Below are positions 53,737 through 61,855 of a DNA stretch of 64,000 nucleotides, piece after piece. Both the position numbers and the translations under genes were made by a program. Below the pieces are notes generated by a model, which was not told where the DNA came from, did no database searches, and saw only the letters and a program-made list of their open reading frames with translations. The stretch comes from Rhodobacteraceae bacterium Alg231-04 (lineage in GTDB: Bacteria > Pseudomonadota > Alphaproteobacteria > Rhodobacterales > Rhodobacteraceae). The stretch covers positions 62,003-126,002 of the forward strand of contig FREY01000011.1 of assembly GCA_900143635.1 (NCBI GenBank), given 5' to 3'. Within the stretch, counting starts at the first letter, position 1. Every line of letters begins with the position of its first letter.

Positions 53737-54429
53737 ATGAAACTCATTTGGCTTGGACATGGCAGCTGGCGCATTGAAACCGGCGATAAGGTGCTGCTGC
53801 TCGACCCCTGGCTTTCCGGCAACCCGGTGCTGGGCGAAGACCAGCATGCCGCAGCCATCGCAGGCGCCACACATATTGTTCTGACCCACACCCATTTCGA
53901 CCATGTGGTGGATGTGCTGCCCCTGGCAAAATCGCTCTCCATTCCGGTGGTCGGCCAATATGACCTGATGGGGTACTGGGCCGAGGCCGAGGGCATCGAG
54001 ACAGTTGGTTTCAACAAAGGCGGCACGGTGGATCTGGGCGGCGTGAGCTTGTCCATGGTGCCCGCCTCGCACAGCTCTACCTTCTCCACCGCTGACGGGC
54101 TGCGCACCGGTGGTTCCGAAGTGGGCTACATGCTGCGGGCCGAGGGGCGCACGGTCTATTTCTCCGGGGATACGGATATCATGGCGGATATGGAATGGAT
54201 GGGAGACTATTATAAGCCGGACGTCGGCGTACTGTCAGCCGGTGGCCATTTCACCATGGATATGAAAGGCACCGCCTATGCGGCCAAACGCTACTTCAAT
54301 TTCAAAACGGTGATCCCCTGCCACTACAAGAGCTTCCCAATTCTGGAACAATCCGCCGAGACGCTGGCTGCAGACCTGCCCGGTGTTGAGGTGATTGAGC
54401 CCGAAGTGATGGCAGAGATCACCCTTTGA
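53737..54429 (+). CDS. UPF0173 metal-dependent hydrolase (metallo-beta-lactamase fold)
   Basis: 230 residues. MKLIWLGHGSWRIETGDKV is the opening strand, HIVLTHTHFDHVVDVLPLA holds T-H-x-H-x-D-H, and the later ligands are MVPASHSST and VYFSGDTDIMADM; CHYKSFPILEQ has the final His. These make the binuclear zinc site of the fold. UPF0173 proteins are of unknown role. The ATG at 53737 follows GGGAGAGTAGTG. Divergent from gatC. Confidence 0.94.
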   Translation: MKLIWLGHGSWRIETGDKVLLLDPWLSGNPVLGEDQHAAAIAGATHIVLTHTHFDHVVDVLPLAKSLSIPVVGQYDLMGYWAEAEGIETVGFNKGGTVDLGGVSLSMVPASHSSTFSTADGLRTGGSEVGYMLRAEGRTVYFSGDTDIMADMEWMGDYYKPDVGVLSAGGHFTMDMKGTAYAAKRYFNFKTVIPCHYKSFPILEQSAETLAADLPGVEVIEPEVMAEITL

Positions 54430-54530
54430 AGCCGTCAACGCGGGTCACAAGCGGGGCAGTCCCGGCCTCCCCGCCGGAAAACACGTGTTTAAGCCTATCG
54501 GCAAAAGTTTTGCTTCAATACTCTTGTCGC

Positions 54531-55136
54531 CTAGGGTCGTTTGAAACCGGCGCGCGCCGCATCCGCCTTTTCGCGGCAGATGCAGCCTTTTGCGTGATCA
54601 TTGATCAGCCCCATCGCCTGCATGAAGGCAAACACTGTGGTGGGGCCGACAAATTTCCAGCCCCGTTTCTTCAGCTCCTTAGACAGGGCGATGCTTTCCG
54701 GTGATGTGCTTTGCGTCTGCGGTTCCGGCAGGCTGTCAGGATCCGGCTCGTAGCCCCAGAAAAACGCCGCGAGCGAGCCTTCGCGCTCGACCATCTCCAC
54801 GGCGCGGGCCGCATTGTTGATCACCGCCTCGATCTTGCCGCGGTGGCGCACGATGCCCGCATCCCCCAGCAAACGCTCCACCTCCTGCGGACCATAATCG
54901 GCCATCACGTTAAAATCGAAGCCGTCAAAGGCGGCGCGAAAATTCTCTCTCTTGGTCAGAATGGTCCGCCAGCTGAGGCCTGATTGGAAACTTTCCAGAC
55001 AGACCTTCTCGAACAGGCGGATGTCATCGCTGACCGGATAGCCCCACTCCCTATCATGGTAGTCTGGAAACTCGGGCGCTGTCCCGGCCCAGCCGCAACG
55101 CGCATCGCCGTCTTCCCCTACATATAAGTCACTCAT
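54531..55136 (-). CDS. tag: DNA-3-methyladenine glycosylase I
   Basis: Removes 3-methyladenine from alkylated DNA. 201 residues. ARCGWAGTAPEFPDYHDREW gives the first zinc ligands and the YHD-x-E-W motif; FEKVCLESFQSGLSWRTILT the helix-hairpin-helix region with the catalytic face; GWKFVGPTTVFAFMQAMGL and NDHAKGCICRE the final zinc ligands. The start at 55136 (MSDLYVGEDG) fits the family. Single gene. Confidence 0.95.
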   Translation of the reverse strand: MSDLYVGEDGDARCGWAGTAPEFPDYHDREWGYPVSDDIRLFEKVCLESFQSGLSWRTILTKRENFRAAFDGFDFNVMADYGPQEVERLLGDAGIVRHRGKIEAVINNAARAVEMVEREGSLAAFFWGYEPDPDSLPEPQTQSTSPESIALSKELKKRGWKFVGPTTVFAFMQAMGLINDHAKGCICREKADAARAGFKRP

Positions 55137-55306
55137 CCCCTGCCCTTTACCTCTTTGCGGCTGCAAACCATTCCATATTGCCGGAAATTCCCGGATTGCA
55201 GCCCAGCCTGCCAGACCCGGCCCGCCCTAGCAAATAGACATCTTAGCAAACAGCGCCTGCGCGATCCCCTCTTGAGCCGCCCCAGCTCCTCGGGCAGTAA
55301 GGGCAC

Positions 55307-56671
55307 ATGGCCAAAACAAAATCCTTCTCCTGCTCCGCCTGCTCCGCCTCCTTTACCAAATGGTCCGGCCGTTGCGATGGCTGTGGCGAGTGGAACACCA
55401 TCTCCGAAGACAAGGCCCTGTCAGCCGGTCCTGCCAAGAAAACCCTTGGCGGCAGGCGTGGCAGCACCATTGCCCTCACCAGCCTCGCGACCGAGGAAAC
55501 CCCGCCGCCGCGCACCACCTGCGGCGTGGGAGAGTTGGACCGCGTGCTGGGCGGCGGGCTGGTGCCTGCTTCGGCCATTCTGGTCGGCGGCGATCCGGGC
55601 ATCGGCAAATCGACACTTCTGCTGCAGGCCGCAGCCCAATTCGCCAATGCCGGTATCAAGACCATCTATGTCAGCGGCGAAGAAGCCTCGGCCCAGGTGC
55701 GCATGCGCGCCCAGCGCCTTGGCCTGCGCGACGCGCCAGTGCAGCTGGCGGCAGAAACCAACCTGCGCGACATCCTGACCACGCTTGAGGCCGAGAAACC
55801 CCAGCTGGCCATTATTGATTCGATCCAGACCATGTGGGCCGACAATGTCGACAGCGTGCCGGGATCGGTCAGCCAGGTGCGCGCCGCCGCGCATGAGCTG
55901 ACAACTTTTGCCAAACGCAACGGCGTCTCCATCATCATGGTCGGCCATGTCACCAAGGACGGCCAGATCGCCGGGCCACGTGTGGTCGAACATATGGTCG
56001 ACACGGTGCTCTATTTTGAAGGCGAGCGCGGCCATCAGTTCCGCATTCTACGGGCGGTGAAAAACCGCTTTGGTCCGGCTGATGAGATCGGCGTGTTTGA
56101 AATGACCGGCGCGGGCCTCTCTGAAGTCATCAACCCTTCGGCCCTGTTTCTCTCCGAACGCGGCCAGCCGTCTCCGGGATCGGTGGTGTTTTCCGGGATC
56201 GAGGGCACCCGCCCGGTGCTGGTGGAAATGCAGGCGCTGGTCGCCCCCTCGCCCCATTCACAACCGCGCCGTGCCGTGGTCGGCTGGGACAGTTCGCGTC
56301 TAGCGATGATCCTCGCAGTGCTCGAGGCACGCTGCGGCATTCCGTTTGCCGGGCTTGATGTCTACCTGAACGTGGCTGGCGGCATGAAAATCTCCGAACC
56401 CGCCGCCGACCTTGCGGTGGCCGCCGCCCTGCTGAGTGCGCGCGAGGACACCGCCCTGCCCGCCGATACGGTGGTTTTCGGAGAAATTTCCCTATCTGGT
56501 GCCCTCAGACCGGCCCCTCAGAGCGAAAACAGGTTGAAAGAAGCCCAAAAACTTGGTTTCTCCTCCGCAATCGCTCCAAGCGGCGGCAAATCATTTGAGA
56601 TACCGGGGCTGACAGTGCGAAAGTCCGGCGATCTTACGGGATTTGTTGGCGAATTCTTCGGGGCCGGTTAA
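55307..56671 (+). CDS. radA: DNA repair protein RadA
   Basis: 454 residues. An N-terminal zinc finger (CSACSASFTKWSGRCDGCGE), the RecA-like ATPase with Walker A (LVGGDPGIGKST), the RadA-specific KNRFGP motif, and a C-terminal Lon-like domain (RCGIPFAGLDVYLNVAGGMK). It promotes branch migration in recombination as a hexameric helicase. It starts the series radA-cvpA with 39 bp between. Confidence 0.97.
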   Translation: MAKTKSFSCSACSASFTKWSGRCDGCGEWNTISEDKALSAGPAKKTLGGRRGSTIALTSLATEETPPPRTTCGVGELDRVLGGGLVPASAILVGGDPGIGKSTLLLQAAAQFANAGIKTIYVSGEEASAQVRMRAQRLGLRDAPVQLAAETNLRDILTTLEAEKPQLAIIDSIQTMWADNVDSVPGSVSQVRAAAHELTTFAKRNGVSIIMVGHVTKDGQIAGPRVVEHMVDTVLYFEGERGHQFRILRAVKNRFGPADEIGVFEMTGAGLSEVINPSALFLSERGQPSPGSVVFSGIEGTRPVLVEMQALVAPSPHSQPRRAVVGWDSSRLAMILAVLEARCGIPFAGLDVYLNVAGGMKISEPAADLAVAAALLSAREDTALPADTVVFGEISLSGALRPAPQSENRLKEAQKLGFSSAIAPSGGKSFEIPGLTVRKSGDLTGFVGEFFGAG

Positions 56672-56710
56672 GGTCGCAAAAAATCTGACGCAGAAATACA
56701 GGCGAGGGAC

Positions 56711-57265
56711 ATGGAAGGTTTCACCATTATCGACGGGGTTGTTGCCCTTGTCATCGTCGTATCGGCGCTGCTTGCCTATTCGCGCGGCTTCGTCCGCGAG
56801 GCCATGGCGATTGCCGGCTGGATAGCCGCCGCCATCCTCGCATTCCTCTTTGCGCCGCAGATCGAACCGCTGATGGCCGAGATCCCGGTCGCCGGCGAAT
56901 TCATCGCCGACAGCTGCGAATTGTCGATCATTGCCGCCTTTGCCGCGGTCTTTGCCCTGTCGCTGATTGTAGTCTCCTTCTTTACACCGCTGTTCTCGTC
57001 GCTGGTGCAGCGCTCGGTTCTGGGCGGTGTCGATCAAGGCATCGGATTCTTCTTCGGCGTGCTACGCGGCATCCTCCTGGTTGCCATTGCCTTCTTCCTC
57101 TACTCGGTGGTGATGACCGGTCAGAGCTTCCCGATGGTGGATGACAGCCGCTCGGCCGCCGTCTTCCAGCGGATGACCGGCCAAATCGAGGACCGCAACC
57201 CTGAACAGGCGCTCGGCTGGCTGACTTCGCAATACGAAGAGCTGATCGGCCACTGCAGCCAGTAA
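56711..57265 (+). CDS. cvpA: CvpA family membrane protein
   Basis: 184 residues, four membrane helices: IDGVVALVIVVSALLAYSRG, FVREAMAIAGWIAAAILAFL, LSIIAAFAAVFALSLIVVSF and GVLRGILLVAIAFFLYSVVM. SALLAYSRGFVREA is the CvpA signature. In E. coli cvpA is upstream of purF and is needed for colicin V production; its physiological role concerns the envelope. Here 2.9 kb separates it from purF. Confidence 0.92.
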   Translation: MEGFTIIDGVVALVIVVSALLAYSRGFVREAMAIAGWIAAAILAFLFAPQIEPLMAEIPVAGEFIADSCELSIIAAFAAVFALSLIVVSFFTPLFSSLVQRSVLGGVDQGIGFFFGVLRGILLVAIAFFLYSVVMTGQSFPMVDDSRSAAVFQRMTGQIEDRNPEQALGWLTSQYEELIGHCSQ

Positions 57266-57290
57266 GCGCAACCAAAGACCTCTTTCAATC

Positions 57291-57312
57291 GGGCGCCTCT
57301 GGGCGCCCTTTT
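57291..57312 (+). terminator. Terminator of radA-cvpA
   Basis: Stem GGGCGCC/GGCGCCC, 4-base loop, followed by TTTTGC, 26 bp after the cvpA stop. Confidence 0.9.
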
Positions 57313-57326
57313 GCATTCTCGCCGTC

Positions 57327-57356
57327 CCCTTTCCAGCAAATACTCCCGCCGCAGGC
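57327..57356 (-). repeat. Copy of dispersed element
   Basis: Read on the minus strand: CCGCCTGCGGCGGGAGTATT followed by TGCTGGAAAG. It shares GGGAGTATTTG and the GGAAAG end with the other copies. To the right, up to 57440, lie GC-rich runs (GCCCGGCCCGCCCGGCCC) and no gene. Confidence 0.6.
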
Positions 57357-57444
57357 GGCAGCGCGCCGCAGGCGCGGTGCCCGGCCCGCCCGGCCCGCCC
57401 GGCATTGCGCATCTGCGATGCGCAATGCCGGGCGGGAGCGCCGC

Positions 57445-57813
57445 CTAGCGGGCGTCATACCCTGCCCTGTTCCGGCTCACAGCCTCGTGGCGTTCAGCGG
57501 CCCATATGGCAAGCCCTTTCAGGTGCTGTAGCAATTCGCGCCCCAGATCGCTCAGCGCATAAGACACCGCAACAGGCGGGCCCGGATCCACCGTCCGTAT
57601 CAGATAGCCGTCCCGCTCCATCTTACGCAGGTTCTCGGTCAGCACCCGCTGGGTCACATCACCCAGGGTCCGTTTCAACGCACCAAAGCGCAACCCACCG
57701 TCCTCCAGCGACAGCGCGATCAGCATCTGCCATTTGCCTGTCACCTGTGACAACACCTGACGGATCGGGCACAGGTCACCCTCTTCCTTGGACAATACGG
57801 TTACCGGAAGCAT
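57445..57813 (-). CDS. HxlR family transcriptional regulator
   Basis: 122 residues. LCPIRQVLSQVTGKWQMLIA starts the winged helix with the conserved C-P-I; GGLRFGALKRTLGDVTQRVL is the recognition region; NLRKMERDGYLIRTVDPGPP the wing. Redox or electrophile sensing through the cysteine is known in some members (HypR, YodB). The start follows AAGGAACC. It is divergent from a SnoaL-like gene, its likely target. Confidence 0.92.
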   Translation of the reverse strand: MLPVTVLSKEEGDLCPIRQVLSQVTGKWQMLIALSLEDGGLRFGALKRTLGDVTQRVLTENLRKMERDGYLIRTVDPGPPVAVSYALSDLGRELLQHLKGLAIWAAERHEAVSRNRAGYDAR

Positions 57814-57835
57814 ACTTGGTTCCTTATTAGTGCGT

Positions 57836-57863
57836 AATTGATACTTGATGCAGAATTGATACC
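57836..57863. promoter_or_regulatory. Direct repeat, candidate HxlR operator
   Basis: AATTGATAC at 57836-57844 and again at 57854-57862, 18 bp apart, in the 93-bp gap between the divergent HxlR and SnoaL genes. The spacing is close to two helical turns. Confidence 0.6.
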
Positions 57864-57906
57864 AACAGGGGCGTTGCTGAGGCAACCAGAATTGAAAGGA
57901 AAGAAA

Positions 57907-58677
57907 ATGTCCCCCACCGAGATCGTGCTCAGCGCAGTCGCCGCACTCTTTACCAGTTTTGACCCCGAAGCCGCAGAACAGCTGCTGGCGCCGGACTATA
58001 TCCAGCACAACCCAGCCGTCCCCACCGGTGCGGCACCGATCCTCGGCTTTATCCCGGCGCTGAAGGACAGTGGCATTTCGGTGACCACCCACCGGGTGAT
58101 TTCCGAAGGCGAAATGGTGGTGCTGCACAATACATATAAAAACGCCCAGGCCTTTGGCGGCGACACATTGGTCGCCTTCGACATCTTCCGCGTTGAGGAT
58201 GGCAAGGTGGCTGAACACTGGGACAACCTGCAGCCCCTGGCCGCGCCCAATCCCTCGGGCCGCAGCATGACAGATGGCACCACCGAGGTAACCGATCTGG
58301 ACCAAACCGCCGCCAACAAGGCGCTGGTCGAAGGCTTTGTACGCGATGTGTTGCAGGGCGCGGCTCCGCAAAAGATCACGGCCTATGTCTCCACTGAAAC
58401 CTACCTGCAGCACAATCCGATGGTGGCCGATGGCCTGGAAGGTCTGGGGGCCGCACTGAAGGCCATGGCCGAGGCCGGCCAGCCGATGGCCTATAGCGAC
58501 ACGCCTATTGTCGTGGCCGAGGGCAATTTCGTTTTCACCGCTTCCGAGGGCACCTTGGGTGATACTCCCACTGCCTTTTTCGATCTGTTCCGTGTCGAGG
58601 GTGGCAAGATTGTCGAACATTGGGACGTGATCTCTGCCATTCCGGCCGAAATGGCCCACGACAACGGCAAGTTCTGA
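57907..58677 (+). CDS. Tandem SnoaL-like (NTF2-fold) protein
   Basis: 256 residues made of two NTF2-like domains. Half 1 has LLAPDYIQHNPAVPTGA and FDIFRVEDGKVAEHWD; half 2 has VSTETYLQHNPMVADGLEGL and FDLFRVEGGKIVEHWD. The Y-I/L-Q-H-N-P and F-D-x-F-R-V-E-x-G-K-x-x-E-H-W-D motifs mark predicted SnoaL/polyketide-cyclase-like hydrolases. The protein is twice the usual 120-130 residues. Divergent from the HxlR gene, and likely induced by reactive small molecules. Substrate unknown. Confidence 0.9.
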   Translation: MSPTEIVLSAVAALFTSFDPEAAEQLLAPDYIQHNPAVPTGAAPILGFIPALKDSGISVTTHRVISEGEMVVLHNTYKNAQAFGGDTLVAFDIFRVEDGKVAEHWDNLQPLAAPNPSGRSMTDGTTEVTDLDQTAANKALVEGFVRDVLQGAAPQKITAYVSTETYLQHNPMVADGLEGLGAALKAMAEAGQPMAYSDTPIVVAEGNFVFTASEGTLGDTPTAFFDLFRVEGGKIVEHWDVISAIPAEMAHDNGKF

Positions 58678-58693
58678 TCCGGCCTCGCCCAAA

Positions 58694-58720
58694 CCGAGGG
58701 CCGCGCTTTGCGGCCTTCGG
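58694..58720 (+). terminator. Hairpin after the SnoaL-like gene
   Basis: Stem CCGAGGGCCGC/GCGGCCTTCGG (one G-U), 5-base loop, 17 bp after the stop. No T run, so a weak terminator call. Confidence 0.5.
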
Positions 58721-59070
58721 AACCGGATCTGCTGTCGACAAGATCGGAAACTGTAAACCGCAATGGCGCCCCATTAACGCCTTATTTACCTTTATTAAGA
58801 TTAACGAAACCCATTAACCACCTATTAACAAATAGGAATCATTCGAATCAAATCCACCGCCATCCCGGTCGGATGCGCTGATTTTCTTAACGAAACCTGA
58901 CCCAGCAGTTCAAAATCCTTAACAATCCCGCCGATCAGAGCGCATTTTTTCCAAAAAAGACGCCAAATCCGGTCTTGGCCCGATTGGTGCCCCATTTCCG
59001 TCCCAATTCACGGGCTTCTTAGGTTCAACGGCAAAACGCCAGCAACCAACGCTCAGAAGGAACGGTCATA
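58721..59070. promoter_or_regulatory. AT-rich upstream region of the Hint-like gene with CtrA-type boxes
   Basis: A 350-bp stretch without a gene, AT-rich between about 58770 and 58840. TTAA-N7-TTAA (58814-58828) is a full CtrA consensus. TTAA-N7-TTTA (58774-58788) is a near match. TTAACGAAACC occurs twice (58801, 58887). It lies about 240 bp before the Hint-like gene, which is the only gene it could serve on the plus strand. Confidence 0.55.
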
Positions 59071-59742
59071 ATGCTTCTTGATCATTTCAACGCATTCGAA
59101 GACTTCCAGCCCGCAGACCTGCTGCTGGACTTCCCCTTTGCCAAGCCTGAGCGTATCGAACGTCCCCGCCGCAGCGCCCGTCCCCGTACCGGTGGCTTCC
59201 TTCCCGGCACCATGGTCGACACCGACCGCGGCTTTCTGGAAGTACGCGACCTGAAGCCGGGCGACATGGTCTACACCCTTGATGGCGGTGCACAGGAAGT
59301 TGCCGCGGTGAAACACTCGGTGCCGCGTCTCACCACTTTGATGCATGTGCCGGCTGGTGCTCTGGGCAATGACACAGATCTCATCCTGCCCGCCGATCAG
59401 ATGGTGGCGCTGGAACTGGACGCCGCCGAGCGTCTGTTTGATGTGCCGCTGGTGATGACCAAACTGATTTCCCTCTCCGGCTACAAGGGCATCACCCCCG
59501 CCCTGCCCGAGCGTCTGGCCCGTATCCATCTGGAATTTGCAGAGGAAGAACTGGTCTGGGCCGAAAGCGGCATGCTGATCCAGGCCGCAGGCAACAGCCT
59601 TGATTCGGCTTACCGCCGCCTGTCCCTGTCCGAAACCCGCCAGATCCTCGCCTCCGAAGAAGGCCGCGCCCTGGCCCTGACTGGCCGCGACGCCGAGGCA
59701 GACACAGACCTGATGCCCCTGCCTGCCGTTCTGGCCGCCTGA
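59071..59742 (+). CDS. Hint-domain (Hint_2-like) protein lacking catalytic residues
   Basis: 223 residues. GGFLPGTMVDTDRGFLEVRD and LKPGDMVYTLDGGAQEV align with the Hint_2 opening, usually C-F-x-P-G-T and L-x-x-G-D-x-V-x-T-x-D. Here residue 42 is Gly instead of the cysteine nucleophile. VPAGALGNDTDLILPADQMV corresponds to the S-P-x-H-R block, with Asp at the histidine position. The fold is therefore probably present but self-splicing or cleavage should not occur. No signal peptide. Similar stand-alone Hint proteins are common in Rhodobacteraceae; their role is unknown. Confidence 0.8.
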   Translation: MLLDHFNAFEDFQPADLLLDFPFAKPERIERPRRSARPRTGGFLPGTMVDTDRGFLEVRDLKPGDMVYTLDGGAQEVAAVKHSVPRLTTLMHVPAGALGNDTDLILPADQMVALELDAAERLFDVPLVMTKLISLSGYKGITPALPERLARIHLEFAEEELVWAESGMLIQAAGNSLDSAYRRLSLSETRQILASEEGRALALTGRDAEADTDLMPLPAVLAA

Positions 59743-59788
59743 TCCGGATCCGGCCATCCCGGCCTGATCACCCCTGCCAACCGTGCCG

Positions 59789-59823
59789 ATGCCACCGCAG
59801 TTCCCCTGCCGGTGGCATTTCTA
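59789..59823 (+). terminator. Terminator of the Hint-like gene
   Basis: Perfect stem ATGCCACCG/CGGTGGCAT with a 12-base loop, followed by TTTCT, 46 bp after the stop. Confidence 0.8.
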
Positions 59824-60166
59824 TGTGATCCTTTGATGACAGCGCCGCCGCGACCCTCTATGTGGAACCCACGAGCCATTACGGATTCGGAGCCACACAG
59901 CCTTGCCGATGCCGCCACTGCCTTTTTCCCCTGTTTTCCGCGCCCGGCGGTTGCCCTCGTGCAGCCGGTCCTTTGGTGCGATCTATATCGGTCTCCAGTG
60001 ACGCGCGTGCATGATAACGGGCAGCGCGCTGCCCAGACGTCCGCGCCGGGCGGCGGTTTCTTCTGTAAATTGGATCAAAGCCGCGTTAGGAAGCGCGCAA
60101 TCTCATCTCAGCTGACGTAGACCGCAGCAGACGAACAGAAACGCGACTTGGAACTGGAGCAATTCA
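59824..60166. other. 343-bp region upstream of purF
   Basis: An open frame of about 100 codons crosses the region but has no ribosome site, no recognised domain and many Pro/Cys residues, so it was not called. The purF promoter should lie here; no operator could be assigned. ACTGGAGC gives the purF ribosome site. Confidence 0.5.
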
Positions 60167-61690
60167 ATGTGCGGGATCTTGGGGATCGCAAACCGGAACG
60201 ACCATGTGTTTGCAGAAATTTACGACGGGCTGCTGATGCTCCAGCACCGGGGACAGGATGCCTCGGGCATTGTCACCTATACCGGTGAGAACTTCCGCGA
60301 ACGCAAAGCAAACGGTCTGGTCAAGGACGTGTTTGGCACCGCCGACACCGAAACCCTGACCGGCCGCATCGGCATGGGCCATGTGCGCTACCCCACGGCG
60401 GGATCGCTCAGCGCGGCCGAGGCACAGCCTTTCTTTGTGAACGCGCCCTACGGGATCTACCTGATCCACAACGGCAACCTCACAAATACTCAGGAACAGC
60501 GCGAAAAGGTCACTGCGAAATACTCGCGTCACCTGCGCACCACCTCGGATTCAGAAGTGCTGCTGAACGTGCTGGCCGACAAGATCGCCGATGCGATCAA
60601 GGTCAACGGCACCGCCGACCCAATCCGCAACCTGTTTGCGGGCGTGAAAATGACCATGGAGCGCATTCAGGGCGCTTATTCTGTGATCTGTCTGGTTGCC
60701 GGCGTTGGCATGCTCGCCTTCCGCGACCCGCGCGGCATCCGTCCGTTGTCGATCGCCAAGCGCGGCGATAATGGCGCGGGCGACGATTACGCCTTTGCCT
60801 CCGAGGATGTGGCCTTTGGCATCAACGGCTTTGAAAAGCTGCGTGACGTCGCCCCCGGCGAGGCGGTTCTGATCGATCTGGACGGCAATATGCACAGCAC
60901 CCAGGCTGTCGAAGGCAACCTCACCCCCTGTATCTTTGAATATGTCTATCTGGCGCGTCCCGATTCGATGCTGGACGGCATTTCGGTCTACAAAACCCAG
61001 ATCCGCATGGGGCAGACGCTTGCCAAGCAGATCCAGGAAGCCGATCTCGACATCGACGCCATCATTCCGGTGCCAGACAGTGCCCGCCCGGTGGCGCTGG
61101 AAGTCTCCAACATCATGGGCATCCGCTACCGTGAGGCGCTGGTCAAGAACCGCTATGTGGGCCGGACCTTCATCATGCCGGGACAGGAAGAGCGGCAGAA
61201 ATCCGTCCGCCGCAAGCTGAACGCCATCCCGCTGGAGATGAAGGACAAAAACATCCTTCTGATCGACGACAGCATCGTGCGCGGCAATACGATCAACAAG
61301 ATTGTACAGATGTGCCGCGAGGCTGGTGCCAAAAAGGTCTATATCGCCTCGGCCTCGCCGCCGGTGAAATACCCCAACGTCTATGGCATCGACATGCCCA
61401 CCAAACACGAGCTGATCGCCAATGGTCTCAGCATCGACGAGATCCGCGAAGAACTGGGCGCGGACGCGCTGTTCTACCAGAAACTCGAAGATCTGATCTG
61501 GGCCGCCAAGGAAGGCAACCCCGAGATCAAGCAGTTCGATTGCTCCTGCTTTGACGGCAACTATATCACCGGCGTCACACCTGAGTATCTGGAAGGGCTG
61601 GAGAGCAGCAGCCGCGTCAGCAAGAAGATCAAGGACATGCCTGCGGCAGGCGCGTCTTGGAATGCTTCGGCCCTGAACGCCGGCAGCTGA
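60167..61690 (+). CDS. purF: Amidophosphoribosyltransferase
   Basis: First step of purine synthesis: PRPP plus glutamine to phosphoribosylamine. 507 residues. The N-terminal nucleophile is Cys2 (MCGILGIANRNDH), with no propeptide. The glutaminase domain has GRIGMGHVRYPTAGS and IHNGNLTNT. The C-terminal PRTase domain has NILLIDDSIVRGNTINKIV, the PRPP loop. VKNRYVGRTFIMPGQEERQ is a conserved region. The C-terminal cysteines (DCSCFDG) are present, but the iron-sulfur motif of Gram-positive PurF was not checked. Confidence 0.97.
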   Translation: MCGILGIANRNDHVFAEIYDGLLMLQHRGQDASGIVTYTGENFRERKANGLVKDVFGTADTETLTGRIGMGHVRYPTAGSLSAAEAQPFFVNAPYGIYLIHNGNLTNTQEQREKVTAKYSRHLRTTSDSEVLLNVLADKIADAIKVNGTADPIRNLFAGVKMTMERIQGAYSVICLVAGVGMLAFRDPRGIRPLSIAKRGDNGAGDDYAFASEDVAFGINGFEKLRDVAPGEAVLIDLDGNMHSTQAVEGNLTPCIFEYVYLARPDSMLDGISVYKTQIRMGQTLAKQIQEADLDIDAIIPVPDSARPVALEVSNIMGIRYREALVKNRYVGRTFIMPGQEERQKSVRRKLNAIPLEMKDKNILLIDDSIVRGNTINKIVQMCREAGAKKVYIASASPPVKYPNVYGIDMPTKHELIANGLSIDEIREELGADALFYQKLEDLIWAAKEGNPEIKQFDCSCFDGNYITGVTPEYLEGLESSSRVSKKIKDMPAAGASWNASALNAGS

Positions 61691-61855
61691 TTTTGTCGCT
61701 TCGAACCGCAGGGATCGAAGCAGAGTTTGAAACTGGCGGCAGACAGCGGTAAAAGCCGCCGGTCACCAGAATCACCGGGCGCAGGCCAGTTTTGGCCCGC
61801 GCCCTTTCATTTGCCCTCCCCGAAAGGCCCGCCCTTGGATCCGCATCTCGCCCGC

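Noticed and set aside
57360-57440. GC-rich run with GCCCGGCCCGCCCGG as a second quadruplex or repeat array
   Set aside because: The C tracts are only 2-3 bases and irregular; there is no four-tract motif with short loops as at 18844.
59812-60120. A 102-codon plus-strand frame before purF
   Set aside because: No ribosome site, no domain and unlikely composition; it begins next to the terminator of the Hint-like gene.
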